A DNA stretch of 64,000 nt from Sanguibacter suaedae. GTDB taxonomy: Bacteria; Actinomycetota; Actinomycetes; Actinomycetales; Cellulomonadaceae. Each line of letters begins with the position of its first letter. The first letter of the stretch is position 1. The DNA lies in the NCBI RefSeq assembly GCF_016342785.1, contig NZ_JAEINH010000004.1, forward strand, positions 248,001-312,000, given 5' to 3'. The translations under genes were made by a program, and so were the position numbers. Below, in pieces: positions 8,173-16,232 of this stretch. The notes under the pieces were generated by a model that ran no database searches, had not been told where the DNA came from, and saw nothing but the letters and a program-made list of their open reading frames with translations.

Positions 8173-9624
8173 CTACTGCGGCATTCCGCCGACGGTGCCG
8201 GCGGGCAGGTCGCCGTCGCGGACGTCCGTCCAGAACTGCGGTGTCGCCTCGGGGTCCAGCAGGATCGTGGAGCCTACGCCCCCGGGGCGGTAGTCGGGGT
8301 TGCTGATCGGCGGGGTACCCGTGACCCCGTCGGCGCCGTTGGCGTCCCGGAACGCGAGGGCGAGCCGCCCGAGGTCGATGATGTTCGTCTCCTCGTCGGT
8401 GCTCACCGCTCCGAGACCCGACCCGACGAGGTCCACCTGTGCGCCGGGCTTGAGGAGGAGCGACGGGTCCTGGAGCTTCGACGTCACCGCCCCGATGACC
8501 TGTCGCTGTCTCTCACCACGCCCGATGTCGCCCGTGATGTCGGCGTAGCGCATCCGCGAGAACGCGAGCGCGGTGGTGCCGTCCGCGGTGCTGCAGCCGG
8601 CGGTCCACACGAGGCCGCTCATGGGCTCGTTCACGTCGTAGTCGAGGCACAGCTCCACGCCACCGACGGCGTCGACGATCTGCTCGACGCCTCCGAAGCC
8701 CACCTCGACGTAGTGGTCGACGGTAAGACCGCTGAGACCTTCCACCGTCTCGACGAGCAGCGGCGCACCACCCCAGGAGTAGGACGAGTTGAGCTTGCTC
8801 GCGCTGTTGCCCGGGATCTCGGTGTACGTGTCACGGGGCAGGCTGATGAGGGAGGTCGTCCCGGTCTCGGGGACGTGGAGCAGCATGATCGTGTCGGTGC
8901 GGGCCCCCTCGGTGCCGTCCTCGCCGACGGTGCCGTCGGCCCGCGAGTCGGAGCCGGCGAGGAGGTAGGTGGTGCCGACGGTGTCGGGTGCACCGGAGAG
9001 CGCCTCGATGTGGTTGATCTTGCCGTTGGCCCAGATGAGGAGCCCGATGGGCCATGCGAGGGCGAGGACGAGGACGAGGACCAGCCCGATGCCGATGATC
9101 CGACCCCAGCGCGGACGCACGCGCCCGGGCGCGTGCGGTGCGCCGGGCGCCGGAGGACCGCCGGGCCGGGTGTTCTCGCGCGACGGTCCGCCGGGACGCG
9201 GGGCGCGTGCCACTGGTGCCGCTCCGCGGCTCGGGGGAGCGGCGCTCGGTGCGGGGCGTCGGATCTCGTTCCGCTGCTGTGCGCTCCGACGGGGTGCGAC
9301 GGCACCTGGGGCGGCGTTCGCGGGCGTCGCGGACCGGGACGGGGGGGCCTGCCGCGGGGCGCGTGCTGGTGCGGGGCGGTCGGACGGCGCGAACGACGCG
9401 GGCTGCGCGGGTGAGGGCGCCGGGCTGCGCCCGGCGGGCCGGTCGTGCGTGGGGATGCGGGGCTCGCGCGGCGGGCGAGGAGCCTGCGGGGACGGTGCTC
9501 CGGGCGAGCTCTCGCCGACCGGGATCGCCTCGTCCGCGGCCCCGGGCCGGGAGGGGCGACCGGACTGGGGGGTGAAGCTCGGCGGGGTGACGCGACGCCC
9601 GGAGGGCTGCTGGTTGGGGACCAT
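8173..9624 (-). CDS. LCP (LytR-CpsA-Psr) family glycopolymer transferase 1
   Basis: LCP proteins move glycopolymers from polyprenyl-phosphate carriers onto peptidoglycan on the outer face of the membrane. This 483-residue copy has an unusual ~170-residue N-terminal cytoplasmic tail very rich in proline, alanine and arginine, one membrane helix (175-198) and an LCP domain from about 215. Conserved acidic and basic residues appear in LLAGSDSR (D226, R228), RTDTIML (R242, D244) and SLPRDTYTE (R264, D265). It is the last of three tandem LCP genes, 12 bases after the second. The disordered tail could be a phosphorylation or protein-docking region; that is inference. Confidence 0.93.
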   Translation of the reverse strand: MVPNQQPSGRRVTPPSFTPQSGRPSRPGAADEAIPVGESSPGAPSPQAPRPPREPRIPTHDRPAGRSPAPSPAQPASFAPSDRPAPARAPRQAPPSRSATPANAAPGAVAPRRSAQQRNEIRRPAPSAAPPSRGAAPVARAPRPGGPSRENTRPGGPPAPGAPHAPGRVRPRWGRIIGIGLVLVLVLALAWPIGLLIWANGKINHIEALSGAPDTVGTTYLLAGSDSRADGTVGEDGTEGARTDTIMLLHVPETGTTSLISLPRDTYTEIPGNSASKLNSSYSWGGAPLLVETVEGLSGLTVDHYVEVGFGGVEQIVDAVGGVELCLDYDVNEPMSGLVWTAGCSTADGTTALAFSRMRYADITGDIGRGERQRQVIGAVTSKLQDPSLLLKPGAQVDLVGSGLGAVSTDEETNIIDLGRLALAFRDANGADGVTGTPPISNPDYRPGGVGSTILLDPEATPQFWTDVRDGDLPAGTVGGMPQ

Positions 9625-9636
9625 GGAGGTGAACGC

Positions 9637-10905
9637 TCAGCAGCCGTCGATGACGGTCGCGGCCGACGTGACGCCCTCGGGCGTCTCGGGGGCCGGGGCG
9701 GGTGCCGTCGGTTCGACGGGTGTCTCGACGACGTCGGGCGCCTCGGGCGCGGGGGCAGCGGGGTCGGGTGATGGTTCCACGGGGACGACGGGTTCCACGA
9801 GGGGGGTGTCGGATGCGATCTTGCCCCAGATCGTGTCTGCCTCCGACGTCATGACGACGCGGTTGTGGTCGGAGGGGGCCTCCATGATGGGGATCGTCAT
9901 GAACGTGATGTTGTTCTTGTCGATGCCGCGCAGCGCGAACGCGAGGCCGGACAGGTTCTGGATGGATGCGAGCTCGGGGCTCGCTGTGATGGACGAGGTC
10001 GCGGCGTTGAGGAACGGGAGCAGCGACGAGGGGTCGAGGAGGGTGTTGCGGTCGAGCACGGCGCTGGCCGTGGCGCCGAGGAGCTCCTGCTGGCGGTCGA
10101 TGCGCTTGAGGTCCGAGCCGTCCATGTTCGTCCCCTTCCGGGCGCGGGCGAGACCGAGGGCCTGCGCGCCGTTGAGGGTCTGGTAGCCGGCGGACAGGTA
10201 GAGGCCGGCATCGGGAGACTCGATGTTCTCGGGGATGCACATGGGGACGCCGCCGATGGAGTCGATCATCGACTGGAATCCTGCGAAGTCGACGAGGGCG
10301 AAGCCGCTCAGGGTGACCCCGGTGACCTCCTGGACGGTCTTCATGGCGCACCCGACGGCGGAGGTGATGTCCCCACCGTTGTCCCAGCCGATCGCGAACG
10401 CCTTGTTGAACATTGCGTCGGACTGTGCCCAGGTGGTGGTCCCGTCGGTCATGGTGCACGACGGGATGTCGACGAGGGTGTCGCGGGGGATGGAGACGAG
10501 CTCGACGCGGGAGCGGTCCGCGGAGATGTGCATGACGATCGACGTGTCCGACCGCATCCCCTCCTCGACGCCACCGATGTCCGCGTTGACGCCCGAGCGG
10601 TCGTCGGACCCGAGGAGGAGGATGTTCAGCGGGGTTCCCGCGTTGGGGTCGACAGGGTCCGGCTGCGCCTCGCCGGCGTCGCCGAGGAGCGCGCTCACGT
10701 CGACCGACGTGATGTTCCCCTGCATGGTGTAGTAGACGGCCCCGGCCCCGGTGGCGACGAATGCGAGCGCACCCGTGAGGACCAGGCCGAGCGTCCGCAT
10801 GAGGCGGTGCGACCGGCGGAACCTCGCGTGCGCGGGGAAGCGCTGCTCGGAGAGCGCCTGCTCCTCGCGGATCTCCGCGCGCGAGCGCGATTCGGTGGGG
10901 GTCAC
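9637..10905 (-). CDS. LCP family glycopolymer transferase 2
   Basis: Second LCP protein, 422 residues from the GTG at 10905. It has a short basic cytoplasmic end, a membrane helix at 37-58, and an LCP domain with LLLGSDDRSG (D101, R103), RSDTSIVMHIS and SIPRDTLVDIP. The C terminus is a Pro/Val/Glu-rich tail of about 65 residues ending in Cys. An in-frame TTG at 10914 is the longest alternative, but it overlaps the TAGGAT -10 element, so GTG is preferred. It leads a two-gene unit with LCP 1. Its closest relative in the window is LCP 3, sharing the phrase HLSADRSRVE/HISADRSRVE. Confidence 0.93.
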   Translation of the reverse strand: MTPTESRSRAEIREEQALSEQRFPAHARFRRSHRLMRTLGLVLTGALAFVATGAGAVYYTMQGNITSVDVSALLGDAGEAQPDPVDPNAGTPLNILLLGSDDRSGVNADIGGVEEGMRSDTSIVMHISADRSRVELVSIPRDTLVDIPSCTMTDGTTTWAQSDAMFNKAFAIGWDNGGDITSAVGCAMKTVQEVTGVTLSGFALVDFAGFQSMIDSIGGVPMCIPENIESPDAGLYLSAGYQTLNGAQALGLARARKGTNMDGSDLKRIDRQQELLGATASAVLDRNTLLDPSSLLPFLNAATSSITASPELASIQNLSGLAFALRGIDKNNITFMTIPIMEAPSDHNRVVMTSEADTIWGKIASDTPLVEPVVPVEPSPDPAAPAPEAPDVVETPVEPTAPAPAPETPEGVTSAATVIDGC

Positions 10906-10913
10906 AGTCGGCA

Positions 10914-10919
10914 ATCCTA
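10914..10919 (-). promoter_or_regulatory. -10 element (TAGGAT) for LCP 2
   Basis: TAGGAT on the minus strand ends eight bases before the GTG at 10905. It supports that start over the overlapping TTG and suggests a leaderless message for the LCP 2-LCP 1 pair. Confidence 0.45.
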
Positions 10920-10990
10920 GGGCGCGACCTGGTGGGTGCGAAGAACGTCGCGGGACAGCGCGGTGGAGGGATTGTGGAGATCACTTGCCC

Positions 10991-12220
10991 TCAGGGGCAG
11001 ATTTTCGCCCCTTGCTCACCCTCCGGAGGAGTGGTCCCGGGGGTGGCCGACGGCGTGTCGGACGTGGTGGGGGCGCCTGTGCCGGGTGCTTCGGCCGACG
11101 GTGGCCGGGCCGCAGGAGGAGCTGCTGCGGTGTCGGGCGCCAGGGCGACCGTGGTGGGGACGTCGTCGCGGACGGCGGCCCACAGCACGTCCGCCTGCGA
11201 CGTCCACTCGACGCGGTACCGGTGGGTCGGCGAGTCGACGACGGGCACCTGCGTGAAGGTGATGGCGGCGGGGTCGATGTCCTTGAGGCTCAGGGCGATC
11301 CCCGCGAGCTCGAGCCCGGAGCCGAGGTCGGAGCTCACGGTGAGGGACTGCGTGACGGCGCTGACGAACCCGGTGAGCCGGGGCAGGTCCGAGACGAGGT
11401 CCTTGTCGAGGGCGGTCGACGCCATGGCGCCGAGGAGGGCCTGCTGCCGGTCGATGCGCGACAGGTCGGACGCGAGCTCGAGGCCCCACCCGGTCCCGGA
11501 CCGGGCGCGGGAGAGCTGCGTCGCCTGCGTGGCGTCGAGCACCTGTGGTCCTGCGGGCAGGGTCAGACCGCCCGCCTTCGGGGAGGAGACGGGCTCGGGG
11601 ATGCAGATCGACACGCCGCCGAGCGCCTCCACCATGGACTGGAACCCTGCGAAGTCCGCGACGACGATCCCGTCGAGGCGCACACCGGTGAGCGATTCGA
11701 CGGTTGTCGCGGCGCACGCTGCAGCCGAGGCGACGTCACCGCCGGTGGCCCACCCGCGGGCGAATGCGCTGTTGAACATCGCCTCCGGCGCGGCTCCCGT
11801 GATGCCGTGGGTCGTCTGGCAGGCGGGGATGTCGACGAGCGAGTCCCGGGGGATGGAGATCATCTCGACGCGAGAGCGGTCGGCGGACAGGTGCATGACG
11901 AGGGTCGTGTCGGACGCGACCCCGTCGTTCTCGCCACCGAGGGCGGCGTTCTCACCCTCGCGGCTGTCGGAGCCGAGGAGCAGGACGTTCATCGGCAGGC
12001 CCGCGCGGGGGTCGGACGGGTCCGGGGGTGGCGGTGCGGGGGGACGGTCGGTGCCCATGAGGGTCTCGACCTCGATGCGCTCCACGTTCGAGTCGAGACG
12101 GACGTACGTGGCCCCGGCCGCGACGGCGCCGGCGGTGAGCATCCCCGTCGCGGCGAGGGCGGCGACCCGGAGCACGGGCCTCCGGCGGGGTCCTCGCCGG
12201 TGGCGCCTCGCAGCTGTCAT
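10991..12220 (-). CDS. LCP family glycopolymer transferase 3
   Basis: Third LCP protein, 409 residues. An Arg-rich N terminus (1-15) leads to one membrane helix (about 16-39), then the LCP domain with LLGSDSREGE, SDTTLVMHLS and SIPRDSLVDIP, and a Pro/Ala-rich C-terminal tail. Three LCP genes in a row at the edge of a glycopolymer locus fit ligation of more than one polymer, or partial redundancy as known in Bacillus and Corynebacterium. A TAACGT -10 lies six bases before the ATG, so this gene has its own promoter although it lies only 85 bases ahead of LCP 2. Confidence 0.93.
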   Translation of the reverse strand: MTAARRHRRGPRRRPVLRVAALAATGMLTAGAVAAGATYVRLDSNVERIEVETLMGTDRPPAPPPPDPSDPRAGLPMNVLLLGSDSREGENAALGGENDGVASDTTLVMHLSADRSRVEMISIPRDSLVDIPACQTTHGITGAAPEAMFNSAFARGWATGGDVASAAACAATTVESLTGVRLDGIVVADFAGFQSMVEALGGVSICIPEPVSSPKAGGLTLPAGPQVLDATQATQLSRARSGTGWGLELASDLSRIDRQQALLGAMASTALDKDLVSDLPRLTGFVSAVTQSLTVSSDLGSGLELAGIALSLKDIDPAAITFTQVPVVDSPTHRYRVEWTSQADVLWAAVRDDVPTTVALAPDTAAAPPAARPPSAEAPGTGAPTTSDTPSATPGTTPPEGEQGAKICP

Positions 12221-12226
12221 GCGTGA

Positions 12227-12232
12227 ACGTTA
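12227..12232 (-). promoter_or_regulatory. -10 element (TAACGT) for LCP 3
   Basis: TAACGT on the minus strand ends six bases before the ATG at 12220. The 62-base gap to the DUF2304 gene holds no other obvious signal. Confidence 0.42.
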
Positions 12233-12282
12233 GCGGCGTGCCCGGCGGGGTCTGGGGACGGAGTGTGCGTCTCCCGTGAACA

Positions 12283-12675
12283 TCACGCGTCCTCGGGCAT
12301 CTCGGGCTCCTCGGTGAGGCCGTGTCCCTGGTCGGCCGCACGGGCCTCCGCGAGGGTGAGCTCCCGGGTGAGGGCCGTGATCTGCCGCGACATCCGGTTC
12401 ATGCGCCGGTGGCTCGTGGAGATGTAGCTGAGGAAGGCGATGACGAGCGCGTAGAGCAGGAGGTCCGCCCCACGTCCGACACCGACGGCGTTGGCGATCC
12501 GGGACAGCCCCTGGGGGAAGAGGATCGAGGCGACGGCGGCCGTGATGAACACGACGAGGCCGAGCCGGCGGATCGCCTGGTGCCGTGCTCCCGCGGTGGA
12601 GCGGGTGAGCAGCAGCGTCACGACCGCCACTGCGACGAGGAGGATGACCTGGATCAGCAGGGTGTTCCCGTTCAT
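12283..12675 (-). CDS. DUF2304 membrane protein (copy 1)
   Basis: Membrane protein of 130 residues with three helices (about 5-24, 37-54, 69-88) and a polar, likely helical C-terminal tail (RMNRMSRQITALTRELTLAE). Length and layout match DUF2304, a family found next to DPM-type glycosyltransferases; its function is not established. It lies nine bases downstream of the GT2 gene on the same strand. A second GT2-DUF2304 pair occurs at 52726-53945. A role as membrane partner or regulator of the adjacent transferase is likely but unproven. Confidence 0.8.
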   Translation of the reverse strand: MNGNTLLIQVILLVAVAVVTLLLTRSTAGARHQAIRRLGLVVFITAAVASILFPQGLSRIANAVGVGRGADLLLYALVIAFLSYISTSHRRMNRMSRQITALTRELTLAEARAADQGHGLTEEPEMPEDA

Positions 12676-12684
12676 GTCTCTCCT

Positions 12685-13407
12685 CTACTTGAACAGCAGG
12701 TCGACGAGGATGTTCACCGAGTTCCACACGGACTGGCCCTTGCTGCGGGAGTAGTCGGTGTAGAGGACGTGCACCGGGTGCTCCGTCCACGGCAGGCCGG
12801 TCCGCCCCAGCTGGAGCACGATCTCGCTCGCGTGGGCCATCCGGTCCTGCGTGAGGTGCACCTGGCGGGCGGCGTCCACCCGGACGGCCCGCAGGCCGTT
12901 GTGCGCGTCGGTGAGGCGCATGCCGGTCGACTGCTTGGTGAACCACACGGCGAAGGTGAGGACCACGCGCTTGACCGCGCCGGGCCGGGTGCGTCCGTCG
13001 AGGAACCTCGACCCGAAGACGATGGCCGCCTCGCCCCGGGCGATGACGTCCACCATGGCGCGCGCGTCGGCCACCTGGTGCTGGCCGTCCGCGTCGAAGG
13101 TCACGACGGACCGGACTCCCGGCTGCTCGCACGCGTAGCGGATGCCGGTCTGCAGGGAGGCGCCCTGCCCGAGGTTCGTGGCGTGGGTGAGGACGCGGGC
13201 CCCGGCCGCGCGCGCCGCGTCGCCCGAGCCGTCGGTGCTGCCGTCGTCGACGCAGACGACGTTGGGGAACGTCCTCCGGGCCTCGCGGACCACCTCGCCG
13301 ATGACCGAGGCCTCGTTGTAGAGGGGGACGACGAGCCAGTCGTCGGGGTACCGTGCGCCGTCCTCGTCGGGCAGTGCCGTAGCAGCAGGTCCGGCGGGTT
13401 CTCGCAT
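12685..13407 (-). CDS. GT2 glycosyltransferase, dolichol-phosphate-mannose synthase-like (copy 1)
   Basis: GT2 enzyme of 240 residues, GT-A fold without C-terminal membrane helices. Motifs: VVPLYNEASVI, VVCVDDGSTDGS, NLGQGASLQTGIRYA and FDADGQHQ, where DAD is the metal-binding DXD. This layout is typical of enzymes that load a sugar onto polyprenyl phosphate for later use by GT-C enzymes or for side-branch addition. The ATG at 13407 is the first methionine before the conserved fold. It is co-transcribed with DUF2304 and divergent from the WlbB-like gene; the shared 88-base gap must hold both promoters. Confidence 0.88.
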   Translation of the reverse strand: MREPAGPAATALPDEDGARYPDDWLVVPLYNEASVIGEVVREARRTFPNVVCVDDGSTDGSGDAARAAGARVLTHATNLGQGASLQTGIRYACEQPGVRSVVTFDADGQHQVADARAMVDVIARGEAAIVFGSRFLDGRTRPGAVKRVVLTFAVWFTKQSTGMRLTDAHNGLRAVRVDAARQVHLTQDRMAHASEIVLQLGRTGLPWTEHPVHVLYTDYSRSKGQSVWNSVNILVDLLFK

Positions 13408-13434
13408 GTCGCCATTGTTGCACCCGGGTTCCGT

Positions 13435-13440
13435 TAGGCT
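13435..13440 (+). promoter_or_regulatory. -10 element (TAGGCT) for the WlbBCA-like operon
   Basis: TAGGCT lies about 55 bases before the ATG at 13496. It also sits seven bases before an in-frame GTG at 13448, so a leaderless, 16-residue-longer form is possible. The ATG at 13496 has GGAG five bases upstream and fits the family start better. Confidence 0.42.
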
Positions 13441-13495
13441 CGAGAACGTGCCCGGACGCCTGGTTCGCGCGCACCGACCAGGGGACGGAGCAACC

Positions 13496-14089
13496 ATGCC
13501 GGTGAGGATCGCCGAGTCTGCCGACGTGGACCCGCGCGCCCAGGTGGGCGACGGCAGCCAGGTGTGGCACCTCGCCCAGGTGCGTGAGGACGCCGTGCTG
13601 GGCGAGCGCTGCATCGTCGGGCGCGGTGCCTACGTCGGCACCGGCGTCCAGGTGGGCTCCGACTGCAAGATCCAGAACTATGCCCTCGTGTACGAGCCCG
13701 CGTCCCTCGCCGACGGGGTCTTCGTCGGCCCCGCGGCCGTCCTCACCAACGACCAGTACCCGCGCGCCATCAACGCCGACGGGTCGCTCAAGAGCGCGTC
13801 GGACTGGCAGGCGGTGGGCGTCGAGGTGGGACGCGGGGCGTCGATCGGCGCGCGTGCCGTGTGCGTCGCGCCCGTCCGGGTGGGGGAGTGGGCGACGGTG
13901 GCGGCCGGCGCCGTCGTCACCAAGGACGTCCCGGACTTCGCCGTCGTCGCCGGTGTCCCCGCCCGTCAGGTCGGGTGGGTCGGCCACGCCGGTCGGCCGC
14001 TCGAGCAGCTGGACGACGGACGATGGTCCTGCCCTGCGACAGGCACGGTGTACGAGGCTGTCGGTTCCACGTTGAGAGAGGTCGTGTGA
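13496..14089 (+). CDS. Hexapeptide-repeat N-acetyltransferase, WlbB/WbpD-like
   Basis: Left-handed beta-helix acetyltransferase of 197 residues. Hexapeptide repeats run from about 10 to 160 (for example IAESADVDPRAQVGDG). The loop LTNDQYPRA places N85-D86 where WbpD-type enzymes bind substrate. The known reaction of the family is acetylation of the 3-amino group of UDP-GlcNAc(3NH2)A using acetyl-CoA, the last step to UDP-2,3-diacetamido-2,3-dideoxyglucuronate. The next two genes encode the aminotransferase and oxidoreductase of the same pathway, and the stop overlaps the next start. The exact sugar is inferred from the gene trio. Confidence 0.86.
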   Translation: MPVRIAESADVDPRAQVGDGSQVWHLAQVREDAVLGERCIVGRGAYVGTGVQVGSDCKIQNYALVYEPASLADGVFVGPAAVLTNDQYPRAINADGSLKSASDWQAVGVEVGRGASIGARAVCVAPVRVGEWATVAAGAVVTKDVPDFAVVAGVPARQVGWVGHAGRPLEQLDDGRWSCPATGTVYEAVGSTLREVV

Positions 14090-15201
14090 AGGTGAACCAG
14101 TCACTCATCCCCGCCGCGAGGCCCATCATCGGAGACGAGGAGCGGGAAGCGGTGGACCGGGTGCTGCGCAGCGGCATGGTGGCCCAGGGGCCGGAGGTCA
14201 AGGCCTTCGAGGCCGAGTTCGGCGAGCAGCTCGTCGGCGGGCGCGAGTGCGTGGCCGTGAACTCCGGCACCGCCGGCCTGCACCTCGGCCTGCTCGCGTG
14301 CGGCATCGGGCCGGGCGACGAGGTGATCGTCCCGTCGTTCACCTTCGCCGCCACGGGCAACTCCGTCGCCCTCACCGGGGCCACCCCCGTCTTCGCGGAC
14401 ATCGAGCCCGACCACTTCTGCCTCGACCCGCGCTCGGTGCGCGAGTCCGTCACCGAGCGGACGCGGGCCATCATGCCCGTGCACCTCTACGGGCACCCGG
14501 CGGCGATGGCCGAGCTCCGCGCCATCGCCGACGAGCACGACCTCCTGCTCTTCGAGGACGCTGCCCAGGCGCACGGCGCTCGCCTCGACGGAGCCCCGGT
14601 CGGGACGTTCGGCGACTTCGCCATGTTCAGCCTCTACCCGACCAAGAACATGACCTCCGGCGAGGGCGGCATGGTCTCCTGCGGCTCGCCCGAGGTCGCC
14701 CGGCAGCTGCGCCTCCTGCGCAACCAGGGCATGGAGGTCCAGTACGCCAACGAGATCGTCGGCTTCAACGCCCGGATGACGGACCTCCACGCAGCCATCG
14801 GGCGCGTCCAGCTCACCAAGGTGGGCGGGTGGACGGATCAGCGCCGCGCCAACGCGGCCGTGCTCGACGCCGGTCTCGCCGACGTCGACGGCGTGACCAC
14901 GCCTCCCGTGAAGGACGGCGCCACGCACGTCTACCACCAGTACACGATCCGCGTCGCCGAGGACCGCGACCGCGTGGTCCAGGCCCTGCGCGAGGAGCAC
15001 GGCGTCGGGTCGGGCGTCTACTACCCGATCCCCAACCACCGTCTCCCGTCCCTCGAGAGGTACGCGCCCGGCCTCGACCTGCCGCGCACCGAGGAGGCCG
15101 CCCGGCAGGTCATCTCGCTTCCTGTGCACCCGTCGCTCACCGAAGGCGACCTCGAGCGCGTCGTCGAGGGTGTCCGCGCGACCGTCCGGGCAGGTGCCTG
15201 A
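14086..15201 (+). CDS. DegT/DnrJ/EryC1 aminotransferase, WlbC/WbpE-like
   Basis: PLP-dependent sugar aminotransferase of 371 residues. The sequence shows NSGTAGLHLGL (59-69), PSFTFAATGNS (83-93), the PLP-contacting EDAAQAHG (D158, Q161) and the Schiff-base lysine K187 in LYPTKNMTSGEGG. In the WlbABC pathway this enzyme transfers an amino group from glutamate to the 3-keto sugar made by the oxidoreductase. I chose the GTG at 14086, which overlaps the upstream stop as GTGTGA; a GTG at 14092 is an equal alternative. Its place between WlbB-like and WlbA-like genes makes the assignment stronger than homology alone. Confidence 0.9.
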   Translation: MKVNQSLIPAARPIIGDEEREAVDRVLRSGMVAQGPEVKAFEAEFGEQLVGGRECVAVNSGTAGLHLGLLACGIGPGDEVIVPSFTFAATGNSVALTGATPVFADIEPDHFCLDPRSVRESVTERTRAIMPVHLYGHPAAMAELRAIADEHDLLLFEDAAQAHGARLDGAPVGTFGDFAMFSLYPTKNMTSGEGGMVSCGSPEVARQLRLLRNQGMEVQYANEIVGFNARMTDLHAAIGRVQLTKVGGWTDQRRANAAVLDAGLADVDGVTTPPVKDGATHVYHQYTIRVAEDRDRVVQALREEHGVGSGVYYPIPNHRLPSLERYAPGLDLPRTEEAARQVISLPVHPSLTEGDLERVVEGVRATVRAGA

Positions 15202-16232
15202 TGGCCGCCACCGCAGGCACCGCCCTGCGCGCCGGACTCATCGGCCTCGGCGCCATGGGGCGCCACCACGCCCGAGTCCTGAGGGAGACGCCCGGCGTCG
15301 ACCTCGTCGCCGTCGCCGACCCGGGGGGCGACCCCCACCGGGTCGCCGGCGGGCTCGAGGTCCTCCAGGACGTCGAGTCGCTCGTCGCGGCAGGTCTCGA
15401 CATGGCCGTCGTCGCCGTCCCCACCGTCTACCACGAGGGCGTGGCCCTCGCGCTCGCCGAGGCGGGCGTCCACACGCTCATCGAGAAGCCCGTGGCCGAC
15501 ACGAGCGAGGCGGGAGCGCGGATCGTCGAGGCGTTCGCGTCGCGCGGCCTCGTCGGCGCCGTCGGGCACATCGAGCGGTTCAACCCGGCCCTGCAGGAGC
15601 TCCGCCGTCGTCTGGCGGCCGGCGAGCTCGGGGAGATCTACCAGATCGTCACCCGGCGTCAGGGACCGTTCCCGGCGCGCATCGCCGACGTGGGCGTGGT
15701 CAAGGACCTCGGCACCCACGACATCGACCTCACGTCCTGGGTGGCGCAGAGCCCGTACGAGACGATCAGCGCGCAGGTCACGTACCGCAGCGGGCGCCAG
15801 CACGAGGACATGGTCCTCGCGACCGGGCGCCTCGCGAACGGGATCGTCGTCAACCACACCGTGAACTGGTTGTCGCCGATGAAGGAGCGCGTCACCGTCG
15901 TGACGGGGGAGCGGGGAGCGTTCGTCGCCGACACCGCCAGCGCCGACCTCACTTTCCACGCGAACGGCACGGTCGCCACCCAGTGGGACTCCATCGCGGC
16001 CTTCCGCGGCGTCTCCGAGGGCGACGTCATCCGGTACGCCATCGCCAAGCCGGAGCCGCTGCGCGTGGAGCACGAGGCGTTCCGCGACGCCGTCCTGGGG
16101 GTGCGCCACGACGTGGTGACCCTCGAGGAGGGCCTGCAGACGCTGCGCGTCGCGGAGGCGATGATCACGTCGTCGAGCACGGGCACCGTGGTGCAGCTCG
16201 GCGCACCGGGGCAGGCACCGGGCGGCGCGTGA
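15201..16232 (+). CDS. Gfo/Idh/MocA oxidoreductase, WlbA/WbpB-like
   Basis: NAD(P)-dependent sugar dehydrogenase of 343 residues. The Rossmann motif is GLIGLGAMG (12-20). The family EKP motif is at 95-97 with catalytic lysine K96, followed by GHIERFNPA (122-130) and the active-site histidine H173 in DLGTHDIDL. WlbA oxidises the 3-hydroxyl of UDP-GlcNAc-uronate, the first committed step after 6-dehydrogenation. Its ATG shares one base with the preceding stop (TGATG) and its end overlaps the next GT start by four bases. The UDP-HexNAc 6-dehydrogenase that could supply its substrate is at 24427-25728. Confidence 0.87.
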   Translation: MAATAGTALRAGLIGLGAMGRHHARVLRETPGVDLVAVADPGGDPHRVAGGLEVLQDVESLVAAGLDMAVVAVPTVYHEGVALALAEAGVHTLIEKPVADTSEAGARIVEAFASRGLVGAVGHIERFNPALQELRRRLAAGELGEIYQIVTRRQGPFPARIADVGVVKDLGTHDIDLTSWVAQSPYETISAQVTYRSGRQHEDMVLATGRLANGIVVNHTVNWLSPMKERVTVVTGERGAFVADTASADLTFHANGTVATQWDSIAAFRGVSEGDVIRYAIAKPEPLRVEHEAFRDAVLGVRHDVVTLEEGLQTLRVAEAMITSSSTGTVVQLGAPGQAPGGA

